This document shows, piece by piece, positions 1-7,818 of a stretch of 33,121 bases of DNA. The notes under the pieces were generated by a model. The model was not told where the DNA came from and did not search any database. It was given only the letters and a program-made list of their open reading frames with translations. Numbering within the stretch: the stretch's first letter is position 1; each line of letters opens with the position of its first letter. The DNA lies in assembly GCF_004769665.1 (NCBI RefSeq), contig NZ_RQGG01000023.1, forward strand, positions 1-33,121, in the 5' to 3' direction. Source of the stretch: Leptospira kemamanensis. Its GTDB lineage: Bacteria; Spirochaetota; Leptospiria; Leptospirales; Leptospiraceae. The position numbers and the translations under genes were made by a program.

Positions 1-384
1 ACTTTTTAGTAGAATTGTGGAAAAACCATAGGAAAATAAAGCAAAATAGAGTAATACAAAAGGACTATATATAGTTGTCCATTCGGGATGATTGATTTGG
101 GAGAGTATTTCTGTTGTTACATCATCGAATGTTTGGTTAAAAAAATGATGGGGAGCTACTTCGTAAGGTGATATTCCATTCCGAATCAAATTTCCTTCCC
201 AGAGATATCTGGCCCAATCATCTTCCCAAAAAGGAGGTAAAAAAAAACAAAGAATCCTAAAACAAAAACCTAAGAGAAATATTGTTTTAAAATATTGCTT
301 AAAAAAAACATTTGGGATAGTTACTACTTTCAGAAAAAAAGCAGTAACAACCAATACACTGAGATAAGAAATCCAACCTAACAA
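1..384 (-). CDS. GT-C-like membrane glycosyltransferase, 3' part cut by window edge
   Basis: The minus strand is open from a TTG at 384 to the window edge (128 codons, no stop), so only the N-terminal part is visible. It starts with one or two hydrophobic segments, then a loop with the motif EDDWARYLWEGNLIRNG followed by SPYE, then HPEWTTIYSP and another hydrophobic stretch. The acidic pair just after the first membrane segments is typical of GT-C enzymes, which use lipid-linked sugars on the outer face of the inner membrane. The segment matches the protein at 3977-5233 (SDDIYRYLFDAKLLFYGEDPY), so the two are paralogues. The start is uncertain: no ATG and no clear Shine-Dalgarno sequence is present, and the frame follows directly after the stop of the DUF4395 gene 12 bases upstream, suggesting coupled translation. 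The family is inferred from motif and topology; the sugar is unknown. Confidence 0.66.
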   Translation of the reverse strand, partial: MLGWISYLSVLVVTAFFLKVVTIPNVFFKQYFKTIFLLGFCFRILCFFLPPFWEDDWARYLWEGNLIRNGISPYEVAPHHFFNQTFDDVTTEILSQINHPEWTTIYSPFVLLYFALFSYGFSTILLKS

Positions 385-396
385 GGATAGGTGATT

Positions 397-873
397 CTAT
401 TTATTAAAATTTAAATTGTTGCAACGCTCACAAACTTCTTCTGGTATCACACCGATTTTCATCAGTAAACCAAACATAAAACATCCTGCGCACCAACCTA
501 AAAAGGACTCAAGAGAAGCAAAGAACACAAGCGTGGCAAGTGTGATTTGATATGCCAAAAGATACCCATTGGCATATAACAGAATGGCTACTAGGCTAAA
601 GGAAAAGCCAATGAGTTGTGCAAATCGTTTGGGTGGTCCAGCGGAAGGTACAAACGATATCCCTAACCAAGGAACAAGATACTTTGAAGTAAAAAATGCG
701 AAAGGTTCCCACTTAGGACCGTAACTCAAACGGAGGATAAATCCGAGGAGAAGTAAACCTAACACAACATAGTTGGGAAATAGAATGGAAAGAACTCCTA
801 AAAAGACAACTGTGGATGCCACAATCCTTGTGACATTTTCATTGACGACGTCTGGATAATATCCTAGTTTCAT
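397..873 (-). CDS. DUF4395 family membrane protein
   Basis: This is a 158-residue inner-membrane protein with about four hydrophobic segments. It begins MKLGYYPDVVNENVTRIVA, the usual DUF4395 opening, and ends with a cysteine cluster, CAGC followed by CERC. The longer reading frame starts at 915, but the ATG at 873 is preferred because it has a strong GGAGG seven bases upstream and matches the family start. DUF4395 has no firm biochemical function known to me; its genes often sit near rhodanese or thioredoxin-like genes, and here a rhodanese gene diverges 140 bases away. The two Cys pairs suggest a redox or sulfur-relay role, which is inference. The downstream GT-C gene probably shares its transcript. 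Confidence 0.85.
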   Translation of the reverse strand: MKLGYYPDVVNENVTRIVASTVVFLGVLSILFPNYVVLGLLLLGFILRLSYGPKWEPFAFFTSKYLVPWLGISFVPSAGPPKRFAQLIGFSFSLVAILLYANGYLLAYQITLATLVFFASLESFLGWCAGCFMFGLLMKIGVIPEEVCERCNNLNFNK

Positions 874-1011
874 CTGTTTTCCTCCGCTCCTTCCAATCTG
901 GACTCGGTTGGCCATATGGCAAGAAAAATTCGCTTTCTTGGAGGAAATGTTTATCTTATTGACGGAAAATTCGTCTTAGAAGAAAATATACTCTAGTTTG
1001 GAGGCGATTTT

Positions 1012-1932
1012 ATGAAAATCCAGAAAACCTACGGGATCTACCTCTTCAGTTTTGCTCTCATTTGGGCCTTTTGGTTACAAATCACGGCAAAACCCTCCCA
1101 ACCAAAACCTAACCCAAAGGAAGAGATTTGGTTTTTATCTCCTCCTGAGACTCTCAGTTTACCCAATTTCAAAGTCATTGATACTCGTTCGTATCTATCG
1201 CGTTTCAAAAACAAAATTCCAAATGGTATCGTTCTTAGTTGGGAAGATCTTTCTCTTACGGATGCTCCTTTTCGAGGAAAATTATTAAACGAAGACAAAA
1301 TTCAAAAAAAACTGTCCGTTCTCGGAATCTCTCCAAACGATTGGCTAGTCGTGTTAGGTGATAGAAAAAATGGTTGGGGGGAAGAAGGCAGGTTGGTTTG
1401 GAGTTTACGAGAGGTTGGTTACCATCAATCGTTTTGGTATGATGGAAGTGATATTTCCTTACTGAACATTTTAAAACAAAGGAAACAATTGAAAACCAAT
1501 TCAAATCAATCCTCCGTTTCCTTTTTGCAAAAGGAAAACATATTATCACAGAAAACTAACATTACGAAAGAAGAAATCAAAAGAGACTTAGGACTTGGCA
1601 CTTACCAAATTTTAGATACAAGAGAAGTGCGTGAGTTTAATGGATCCACACCATATGGAGAGGTTAGAGGAGGTCATATCCCAGGAGCAAAATCTTTATA
1701 CTACCAAAACCTTCTTGATGATACGGGAAAGATTAAATCAAAAGAACAAGTGGAAAAAACACTTAGCAAATTAGGGATCAGTCCTACAAAACCCATCATT
1801 GCCTATTGTACAGGAGGAGTGAGGTCTGCTTTTGTAGTAGGAATTTTACGTTCTTATGGTTACAATGCTTATAATTATTCAGGATCTATGTGGGAGTGGT
1901 CTTCCTTTCCTGACCTTCCCTTAGAAAAATAA
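1012..1932 (+). CDS. exported tandem-rhodanese sulfurtransferase
   Basis: This 306-residue protein has an N-terminal hydrophobic segment (residues 8-22) followed by a Pro/Lys-rich stretch, indicating export or a membrane anchor. Two rhodanese domains follow, about 40-150 and 185-303. The C-terminal domain has the full signature: LDTREVREF near 201, GGHIPGA near 220, and the active loop CTGGVR with Cys266. In the N-terminal domain the active-loop position reads LGDRKNG with no Cys, so it is catalytically silent, as usual in two-domain thiosulfate/mercaptopyruvate sulfurtransferases. Cys266 appears to be the only cysteine. GGAGG lies eight bases before the ATG. It is the first gene of a tight plus-strand run; the cytochrome gene starts three bases after its stop. 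A periplasmic sulfur-transfer role is inferred; the natural substrate cannot be read. Confidence 0.85.
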   Translation: MKIQKTYGIYLFSFALIWAFWLQITAKPSQPKPNPKEEIWFLSPPETLSLPNFKVIDTRSYLSRFKNKIPNGIVLSWEDLSLTDAPFRGKLLNEDKIQKKLSVLGISPNDWLVVLGDRKNGWGEEGRLVWSLREVGYHQSFWYDGSDISLLNILKQRKQLKTNSNQSSVSFLQKENILSQKTNITKEEIKRDLGLGTYQILDTREVREFNGSTPYGEVRGGHIPGAKSLYYQNLLDDTGKIKSKEQVEKTLSKLGISPTKPIIAYCTGGVRSAFVVGILRSYGYNAYNYSGSMWEWSSFPDLPLEK

Positions 1933-1934
1933 AA

Positions 1935-3257
1935 TTGAAACGATTATTATTCATCGCCATTTTTTCCATATCGACTATGTTAGTTGGATATTACGTTTAC
2001 CAAAACCAAAGAGAAGTTCCATTGGAAGAAGTATTCCCTGGAAAACATTGGGTGAGGCCTATTGAAAACCTACCTAATTTGAAAGCAGTAGGCGCACCTA
2101 CAGCCAAAAATTGTGGGAATTGCCATACTGAGATTTATGAAGAATGGAAATTGTCTACCCATGCAAATGCACTCAGTGACTTACAATTCCAATCTGAGTT
2201 AGCGAAACCAAGTTCTCCCAAATGGATATGTCTCAATTGCCATATCCCCATCCAAAACCAAAGGGAAACAATCATCACCGCCTTACAAGGGGGAGACTAT
2301 TTTAAACCAATCGAAATTCCTAATCCAAATTTTAATCCTGAAATGAAGGAAGAAGCAATTACTTGTGCAACATGCCATGTTCGAGTAGATGCGAATACCA
2401 AAGAAAGTTATGTGATTGGGGGAAGAGGGGGAACCTCACCACCTCATCCCACTCAAATAAAAAAAGAATTTTTAGAAAATCGATGTAATGATTGTCATAA
2501 CGAAACCTATACGTTAAATCAATCACTTGTTTGTTCGTTTCAAACTGGTACAGAATTACAATCTTCCGAATCGAAGCAAACATGTGTGAGTTGCCATATG
2601 CCTGAAGTGAAACGATCCTTTGTGAAAGCATCCCTACATCGTCCCATCCGAAATTCACATCGGCATGGGTTTGTAGGCGGAGGAGTCCCAAAGACATTTG
2701 CTTTGTACAAAGACCAAATTCGTTTGGGTTACAAACCAGGTCTTGTTCTCACTGGGATACAAGTAGAGAAAGATCAAATGATACTTCACATCCAAAATCA
2801 ATTTGCTGACCACTACGTGACGTCTGGAGATCCTGAACGATTTTATCGACTGACTCTTCACGGATTTGATTCCACAGGAAAAACTTTGTTTTCTAGGGAA
2901 ATGAAAATTGGTCAGGAATGGGAATGGTCTCCAAATGCTAAAAAAATATCTGACAATCGAATCCCGAGAAAGGGAGAATTCGAATGGAGTATTGATAGAA
3001 AAGGAGATCTTACTTCTATTGTCCAGTATAGATTCCAAGCGGTTCATGTACGTTTAAAAAACGAAACATCCGACTATATGATGTTAACTGCTGAAAACGT
3101 TGCAGAACCCTATCAAAACAAAGTCAAAAATATAAAAACATTTTATCCCCATAGTTCCATTGTCATCGAATCATTTTTTGATGCGTATGGGAAGATTCAA
3201 AAGGAAACTTCCTTGGAAGAGTTATATAAACGAAATGCAGAACGTGCCGGAGAATAA
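1935..3257 (+). CDS. exported five-haem cytochrome c (cytochrome c554-like)
   Basis: The 440-residue protein has an N-terminal signal/anchor (residues 3-22) and five c-type haem motifs: CGNCH at 60, CLNCH at 99, CATCH at 144, CNDCH at 184 and CVSCH at 217. The spacing and the following HRHGFVGGG segment resemble the cytochrome c554/c-prime group of multihaem proteins. Residues 235-440 carry no haem and look beta-rich; their function is not recognised. The start is a TTG with no strong ribosome site, three bases after the rhodanese stop, so translation is probably coupled. Starting at the next ATG (1977) would destroy the signal peptide. The role is electron transfer on the periplasmic side, with an unknown partner. 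Its 3' end overlaps the glycosyltransferase start by 23 bases. Confidence 0.88.
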   Translation: MKRLLFIAIFSISTMLVGYYVYQNQREVPLEEVFPGKHWVRPIENLPNLKAVGAPTAKNCGNCHTEIYEEWKLSTHANALSDLQFQSELAKPSSPKWICLNCHIPIQNQRETIITALQGGDYFKPIEIPNPNFNPEMKEEAITCATCHVRVDANTKESYVIGGRGGTSPPHPTQIKKEFLENRCNDCHNETYTLNQSLVCSFQTGTELQSSESKQTCVSCHMPEVKRSFVKASLHRPIRNSHRHGFVGGGVPKTFALYKDQIRLGYKPGLVLTGIQVEKDQMILHIQNQFADHYVTSGDPERFYRLTLHGFDSTGKTLFSREMKIGQEWEWSPNAKKISDNRIPRKGEFEWSIDRKGDLTSIVQYRFQAVHVRLKNETSDYMMLTAENVAEPYQNKVKNIKTFYPHSSIVIESFFDAYGKIQKETSLEELYKRNAERAGE

Positions 3258-3960
3258 ACTGATTTGTATCATTCCTGCGAGGGATGAAGAATTAAGTATC
3301 AAACAAGCATTAACTGGACTCATCAATCATTCTAGGATTTCGAAGTCAAACTTCGTTGTTGTAAACAATGCATCGAAAGACAACACAGTTTCTTTAGTTA
3401 AAGAATTGGGGATCCAAACACTGGATTGTCCAATCATTGGATATGGGAATGCCTGTCTTGTCGCTTTGGATTGGATTCAGTCAAAGAAAGTTAAACCTGA
3501 ATACATACTATTTTGTGATGCGGATGGATCCGATGATCCCTTGGATATTCAAACCTTACTCCATACAATTGAAAAAACGAATTCTCATTTAGTGATTGGT
3601 TCCAGAACCATTGGTATAACGGAATCAGGTTCTTTATCTTACATTCAAAAGTTCGGGAATGCATTAACTTGTTTTTTGATCCTCGTTTTCTTTCGGAAAA
3701 AATATACAGATATGGGTCCACTTCGGATCATACGTTACCAATCTCTTATGCAATTGAAAATGGAAGATCCAACTTGGGGATGGAACATTGAGATGCACGT
3801 CAAAGCCTTACAACAGAAAATGAAGGTAATTGAAATCCCTGTACATTACCGAAAACGAATTGCCGGTGTTTCGAAAATATCAGGTACAATTTCTATGTCG
3901 ATTCGAGTGGGAACAAAAATCTTATATACTTTTTTTAAATTACTTTTTTTCGGGAAATGA
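3235..3960 (+). CDS. GT2 family glycosyltransferase (polyprenyl-phosphate sugar synthase-like)
   Basis: This is a GT-A fold family 2 glycosyltransferase of about 241 residues. It opens with LICIIPARDEELSI (nucleotide-sugar binding strand), has NNASKDNT, and the metal-binding motif FCDADGSDDP. A C-terminal basic/hydrophobic tail (KISGTISMSIRVGTKILYTFF) could hold it at the inner face of the membrane, as in dolichyl-phosphate mannose synthase-like enzymes. The frame is open from 3160, but starts before 3235 would run through the cytochrome gene; ATG 3235 (or GTG 3244) gives a normal family start. It overlaps the cytochrome gene by 23 bases and is followed 16 bases later by a GT-C-like gene. The likely reaction is transfer of a hexose from a nucleotide sugar to polyprenyl phosphate; sugar and lipid are inferred, not seen. 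Confidence 0.83.
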   Translation: MQNVPENKLICIIPARDEELSIKQALTGLINHSRISKSNFVVVNNASKDNTVSLVKELGIQTLDCPIIGYGNACLVALDWIQSKKVKPEYILFCDADGSDDPLDIQTLLHTIEKTNSHLVIGSRTIGITESGSLSYIQKFGNALTCFLILVFFRKKYTDMGPLRIIRYQSLMQLKMEDPTWGWNIEMHVKALQQKMKVIEIPVHYRKRIAGVSKISGTISMSIRVGTKILYTFFKLLFFGK

Positions 3961-3976
3961 AAATCTTGGGAGGAAG

Positions 3977-5233
3977 ATGGTTCCTCTGCTATTCTATCCA
4001 ATTCTTCTATTTTCTGTCGTAAATGGAATGGATCGAAATGATTTGACTTCCATCATTGTTTCTACAATCGCCCTCTCTGTAACGTTTGCATTTTTAAGAA
4101 CAAAAGTTTCTTTATTCCGAAATCATTTTCCCAGTTTTTTCTTATATCATCTTTTGTTACGTTGTGTCGTGTTGGGAGTTACTCCCGCGTTCAGTGATGA
4201 TATTTATCGTTATCTGTTTGATGCGAAATTGTTGTTTTATGGAGAGGATCCGTATCAACTAACGCCGAATCAATGGCTTTTGGAACATCCAAACTTCTTT
4301 GAACAAACAAAAAGTTTTGTCACAAAGATGAATAGTCCGGATTATATTTCGGTATATCCCTTATTTTTATTATCCATTTTCGTTCTTGGGACTTTACTCA
4401 ATGATTTAATACACACTTCCTTTTTAGGTATCCAATTACTATTTCTTACCTTTGATCTTCTGAATTTAATCCTGATTCGTCGGTTTTACCCGAAGGAAAG
4501 TTTTTCCTTTTATTGGGTTTATTTTGCCAATCCACTTGTAATCGTAGAAGGGGTGTCGCAACTTCATCCGGAAATTTTATTTTTGCCTTGGTTGTTATTT
4601 CTCATCCGATTTCAAAAAAACCGAATCCTGGGATTTGGTTTTTTTATTTTGACGCAAATAAAATTGACTACCACCATCTTCTTGTTAGCATTTTTAAAGA
4701 AATCAAAATCGGTTTTTGTTTTGCTCGGATTTGGATTCGTTTCACTTCTGATTTGGAAATGGACGGTATTTGCAAATTGGGAATCCCAAGGGAATCGAGG
4801 GATTGGTTTGTTTTTTCATTCCTTTCGATTTGCAGGCATCTTGGAGCCATTTTTCTATTTTCCATTCCATAAACTTGGTTTATCTTATCTTTCCGGGATA
4901 TTCTCTCTCATCTGTTTTGGTTTGATCAATTTATCTGTTTTTCTCCAACCCAAATTCCAAAAGGCAAACATGGAAAAAAAACTTTTGTTTGTTTATTTTT
5001 CCTTCTTACTGTTTTCACCTGTGATCCATTCTTGGTATTGGATCCCTTTTGTCGTTTTGGGAATGTGTTCTCGGATTCCATTTAGATGGCAGGTTTTTGT
5101 TGTGAGTTTAGGGTTTTTCTCTTATATCATTTATGTTTCTGAGATCTTTTTTTACTTATATTGGGTTTATTCTTTATTAGGATTATGTATTTATGTTAGA
5201 ACGGAAATTGATTATTTTCGCCAAGCAACCTAA
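3977..5233 (+). CDS. GT-C-like polytopic membrane glycosyltransferase
   Basis: This 418-residue, very hydrophobic protein has about ten membrane segments. After the first segments comes the acidic motif SDDIYRYLFDAKLLFYGEDPY, in the place where GT-C enzymes carry their catalytic acidic residues, then a soluble loop up to residue ~120 with DYISVYP. These features match the partial protein at 1-384. GT-C enzymes use polyprenyl-phosphate sugars outside the inner membrane, which fits the GT2 gene immediately upstream as donor-maker. ATG 3977 is chosen because it follows GGGAGG (short spacing) and leaves the GT2 gene intact; the frame is open back to 3830. The last 41 bases overlap the next gene. 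It resembles the mannosyltransferase/GT87-type group; acceptor and sugar are unknown. Confidence 0.78.
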   Translation: MVPLLFYPILLFSVVNGMDRNDLTSIIVSTIALSVTFAFLRTKVSLFRNHFPSFFLYHLLLRCVVLGVTPAFSDDIYRYLFDAKLLFYGEDPYQLTPNQWLLEHPNFFEQTKSFVTKMNSPDYISVYPLFLLSIFVLGTLLNDLIHTSFLGIQLLFLTFDLLNLILIRRFYPKESFSFYWVYFANPLVIVEGVSQLHPEILFLPWLLFLIRFQKNRILGFGFFILTQIKLTTTIFLLAFLKKSKSVFVLLGFGFVSLLIWKWTVFANWESQGNRGIGLFFHSFRFAGILEPFFYFPFHKLGLSYLSGIFSLICFGLINLSVFLQPKFQKANMEKKLLFVYFSFLLFSPVIHSWYWIPFVVLGMCSRIPFRWQVFVVSLGFFSYIIYVSEIFFYLYWVYSLLGLCIYVRTEIDYFRQAT

Positions 5234-5789
5234 ACTAGGTCAGGTGAAGACACGATTGGCTCATGCGGTGGGGAATCCAAAAGCGTTGGAAGTGTATGAA
5301 GAACTATTGCAACTCACAAAATCCATCACATCCAAGTTAGGGGTAGAAAAAATTGTATATTGGGATCAATTGCCAGAACATACAGAATTGTATTTTGGTA
5401 ATGAGTTTTCTCATGCAATACAATCGACAGGTGACTTAGGAATAAAAATGGCAAGTGCATTTCAGAATGAGTTTTCTAATGAGAAGGGTAAAATTTTAAT
5501 CATAGGTACAGACTGTCCGTATCTCAAACCTTCTTTGTTTGAGGAAGCTTATGATGCACTTGATCTTACAGATTTTGTGATTGGTCCAGCCATAGATGGA
5601 GGTTACTATTTACTCGGGATGAAAGAGTATCATCCATTTGTGTTTGAAAATATTCCTTGGAGTACGGATTCTGTTTTGCCTTTGACCTTGCAAACGATCC
5701 AATCTAAGAAATTTACTTACTCACTGTTAGTAACATTAAATGATATTGATACAGAAGACGATTGGAAGGAATGGAAAAGAAATCGTTAA
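5193..5789 (+). CDS. DUF2064 / TIGR04282-type glycosyltransferase-like protein
   Basis: This 198-residue soluble protein has a nucleotide-sugar-binding GT-A-like fold. It begins LIIFAKQPKLGQVKTRLA, the family signature (FxKxPxxGxVKTRL), followed by STGDLGIKMASAF, IIGTDCPYLKP, FVIGPAIDGGYYLLG and NDIDTEDDW, in the order expected for the full family. The family is sometimes annotated as an arsenosugar glycosyltransferase, but no arsM or radical-SAM partner lies here, so that label should not be carried over. It overlaps the GT-C gene by 41 bases and ends four bases into the convergent OmpA-like gene. Co-translation with GT2 and GT-C suggests it supplies or transfers a sugar in the same small pathway (inference). 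Confidence 0.85.
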   Translation: MLERKLIIFAKQPKLGQVKTRLAHAVGNPKALEVYEELLQLTKSITSKLGVEKIVYWDQLPEHTELYFGNEFSHAIQSTGDLGIKMASAFQNEFSNEKGKILIIGTDCPYLKPSLFEEAYDALDLTDFVIGPAIDGGYYLLGMKEYHPFVFENIPWSTDSVLPLTLQTIQSKKFTYSLLVTLNDIDTEDDWKEWKRNR

Positions 5790-6265
5790 CTCTTTGGTTG
5801 TAATTTGATTTCTACTCTGCGATTCAAAGCTTCGTGTTCCTTTGTGCCGTTAGTTGATTTTGAATTTCCATAAAATAACCGTCTGATTTGGTTTGGTTCC
5901 ACAAAATGAATGATTAAAAAACGTTCCACTTCTAAAGATCGTTTTTCACTAATCAAAATATCTTCTTTGTAATTTTTTCCATCTACCGCGTGTGCATGGA
6001 TATAAATTTCATAATTCTTGTTTTGGTTGAGAAAGTCTGCCACTGCTTGTAAACGGACTTGGTCTGGTTTTGGAATTAGGTTTGATTTTTTCGAAAAGTA
6101 GATGGTGAAGGAAGTAATCTCTGTTTGTTTCTCTGTTTTTTGATAAGGATTTTCAAAAATAAAACCTTCTTCTGCTTTGAGATCTGTCCATGGGAAGTAT
6201 AGATATTGAACAGTGTAAGTTAACAAAAAACAAACTAGTACTTTATAGAAAAAAGATGATGGCAT
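5786..6265 (-). CDS. small OmpA-like peptidoglycan-binding protein
   Basis: A 159-residue exported protein: an N-terminal hydrophobic segment (residues 5-22) and then one OmpA C-terminal domain from about 48 to 157. Family features seen are FTIYFSKKSNLIPKPDQ near the start of the domain, the helix ISEKRSLEVERFLI, and the closing ALNRRVEIKL, which carries the conserved NRRVEI element that contacts peptidoglycan. The open frame extends to 6352, but ATG 6265 gives a normal signal sequence and avoids overlap with lpxD. No lipobox cysteine is seen, so it is probably anchored by the uncleaved hydrophobic segment or is periplasmic. It converges on, and overlaps by four bases, the DUF2064 gene. Confidence 0.8.
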   Translation of the reverse strand: MPSSFFYKVLVCFLLTYTVQYLYFPWTDLKAEEGFIFENPYQKTEKQTEITSFTIYFSKKSNLIPKPDQVRLQAVADFLNQNKNYEIYIHAHAVDGKNYKEDILISEKRSLEVERFLIIHFVEPNQIRRLFYGNSKSTNGTKEHEALNRRVEIKLQPKS

Positions 6266-6366
6266 AGTATAATGATCGGTTGTTACCTTTTGAATCCAGA
6301 GAACGGATTTTAAAAATATGATTGAAATATGTCCCTTCTCAATATTTTTCACTCCTAGGTGTGATT

Positions 6367-7389
6367 ATGAAATTGAAAGAATTAGCTGAACAATTAGGTG
6401 CAAGTTTCACTGGCAACGGGGAACTGGAAATCAAAGGGATCAAAGATTTGGAACATCATACTCCTGTTGATCCGAATAGCATCTATTATGTGGCTTCCAA
6501 AAAATACCTAAACAAACATAAAAAAGCATCTGAAGTAAATATTGCCCTTACGATTGATTCAATAGCCATCACCTTCCCCAATGCCATCATCGTTCCAGAA
6601 GAAGGTTCCAAAGTTAAGTTTATCCAAGTGATCTCTTTGTTTGAAAAGAAACCTTCGTTACCTGTTTCCATTTCCCCCAAAGCCAGTATCCATCCAACTG
6701 CTAAGATTGGGAAAAATGTAACCATCATGGAATTTGTAGTCATCCAAGAGAATGTTGTTATCGGAGACAATGTGGTCCTATATCCAAATGTTGTATTGGA
6801 ATCCAATGTGGAAGTTGGAGATGATACAGTTATCAAGTCTGGTGTTGTCATTTATAATCATTGCATAGTAGGAAAAAGGAATTTGATCCATTCAAATACA
6901 GTCATCGGTGCCGATGGATTTGGATTTTATGATTATGCAGGTGTTCGTTACAAAGTGCCTCAAATTGGGAATGTAATTGTGGGTGATGATGTGGAAATGG
7001 GTGCACATTGTACGGTAGATCGTGCTGCCTTAGAATCCACCACCATTGGAAATTTTACAAAGTTTGATGACCATGTCCATGTGGGACACAATTGTCGTGT
7101 AGGAAATTATGTATACATTGCTGGTGCTACAGTGCTCGCAGGTTCCGTTACCATCGAAGATGGATGTTTTCTTGCGGGTCAGTCTGCGGTTGCCGAACAT
7201 CTAACGATGAAAAAGGGTTCGATATTACTTGGACTTTCTGGCCTCACAGAAGACTCAAAGGAAAAAACTGCTTATTTTGGAATCCCTGCAAGACCTGCTC
7301 TCGAAATGCATCGAATTCATAGTGCCTTACCAATGTTACCCGAGTTGACTAAGGAATTTGCAAAACGAAAGATCGGAAAAGAAGAATAA
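6367..7389 (+). CDS. lpxD: UDP-3-O-acylglucosamine N-acyltransferase LpxD
   Basis: This 340-residue enzyme of lipid A synthesis transfers a 3-hydroxyacyl chain from acyl-ACP to the 2-amino group of UDP-3-O-acylglucosamine. It has the short N-terminal uridine-binding domain (residues 1-100, with SIYYVASKKYL), then a left-handed beta-helix of hexapeptide repeats (about 105-300). LpxD-specific blocks are GADGFGFYDYAG, YKVPQIGNV, CTVDRAALESTTIG and the catalytic-His region KFDDHVHVGHNCRVG, followed by a C-terminal helix (ARPALEMHRIHSALPML). Start 6367 is chosen over the upstream in-frame ATG at 6322 because it gives the standard LpxD N-terminus and follows an AGGTG. Leptospires usually carry more than one lpxD copy; which copy this is cannot be told here. 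Confidence 0.95.
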   Translation: MKLKELAEQLGASFTGNGELEIKGIKDLEHHTPVDPNSIYYVASKKYLNKHKKASEVNIALTIDSIAITFPNAIIVPEEGSKVKFIQVISLFEKKPSLPVSISPKASIHPTAKIGKNVTIMEFVVIQENVVIGDNVVLYPNVVLESNVEVGDDTVIKSGVVIYNHCIVGKRNLIHSNTVIGADGFGFYDYAGVRYKVPQIGNVIVGDDVEMGAHCTVDRAALESTTIGNFTKFDDHVHVGHNCRVGNYVYIAGATVLAGSVTIEDGCFLAGQSAVAEHLTMKKGSILLGLSGLTEDSKEKTAYFGIPARPALEMHRIHSALPMLPELTKEFAKRKIGKEE

Positions 7390-7398
7390 AACCTTGGT

Positions 7399-7818
7399 TT
7401 AAGATTCTAAGATTTTTTTTAATTTGTTTAAGTTTTCGGTCATTTGCGTTTTGAGATTCATTTTGACTAGGCCTTCGCTCAGTTGAAACAGTCCTTTTAA
7501 CTCCATTTTATCGGAAATGGAGAGAAGGCAATTTTGTCCTTGTTCTAAAAACTCATAGGAATCCGTAAACTTCATTCCATTTGCTGTGCAACTAGCGATG
7601 ATTCGTTTGTTTTCGATTACTTCTTCAATTTTATAGATTTCGTTTAATTTAAAAATCCCTAAATCAATTTGAATTTTGTATTCAGTGGCTTCAGGGTTTT
7701 TGACTTCGCAAGAATAGATACTTTGGTTATAAGCAGTTTGATTTGTCATATTTCGTACATAAGCAAACACGATAGATACAGGTTTTTGGATTAAAGTTTC
7801 GACTTTTGTTTCGATCAT
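7399..7818 (-). CDS. SRPBCC (START-like) family protein
   Basis: A 139-residue soluble protein with the polyketide-cyclase/dehydrase-like SRPBCC pattern. The opening strand ETKVETLIQKPVSIVFAYV is followed by NMTNQTAYNQS, a set of beta-strands (YKIQIDLGIFKLNEIYKIEEV) and a long C-terminal helix (LKTQMTENLNKLKKILES). The fold forms a cavity for hydrophobic ligands, but the ligand cannot be deduced. The gene starts one base before the ArsC/Spx-like stop and is the last of a minus-strand run that also holds the 79-residue protein. The assignment is by pattern only; the family is very broad. Confidence 0.75.
   Translation of the reverse strand: MIETKVETLIQKPVSIVFAYVRNMTNQTAYNQSIYSCEVKNPEATEYKIQIDLGIFKLNEIYKIEEVIENKRIIASCTANGMKFTDSYEFLEQGQNCLLSISDKMELKGLFQLSEGLVKMNLKTQMTENLNKLKKILES

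Noticed and set aside
959..992. Promoter TTGACG ... TATACT for the rhodanese operon
   Set aside because: The spacer is 22 bases, too long for a standard promoter; TATACT alone is not enough.
1038..1298. Overlapping open frames inside the rhodanese gene, and similar ones inside other genes
   Set aside because: They are shadows in other frames of well-supported genes, without their own ribosome sites or domains.
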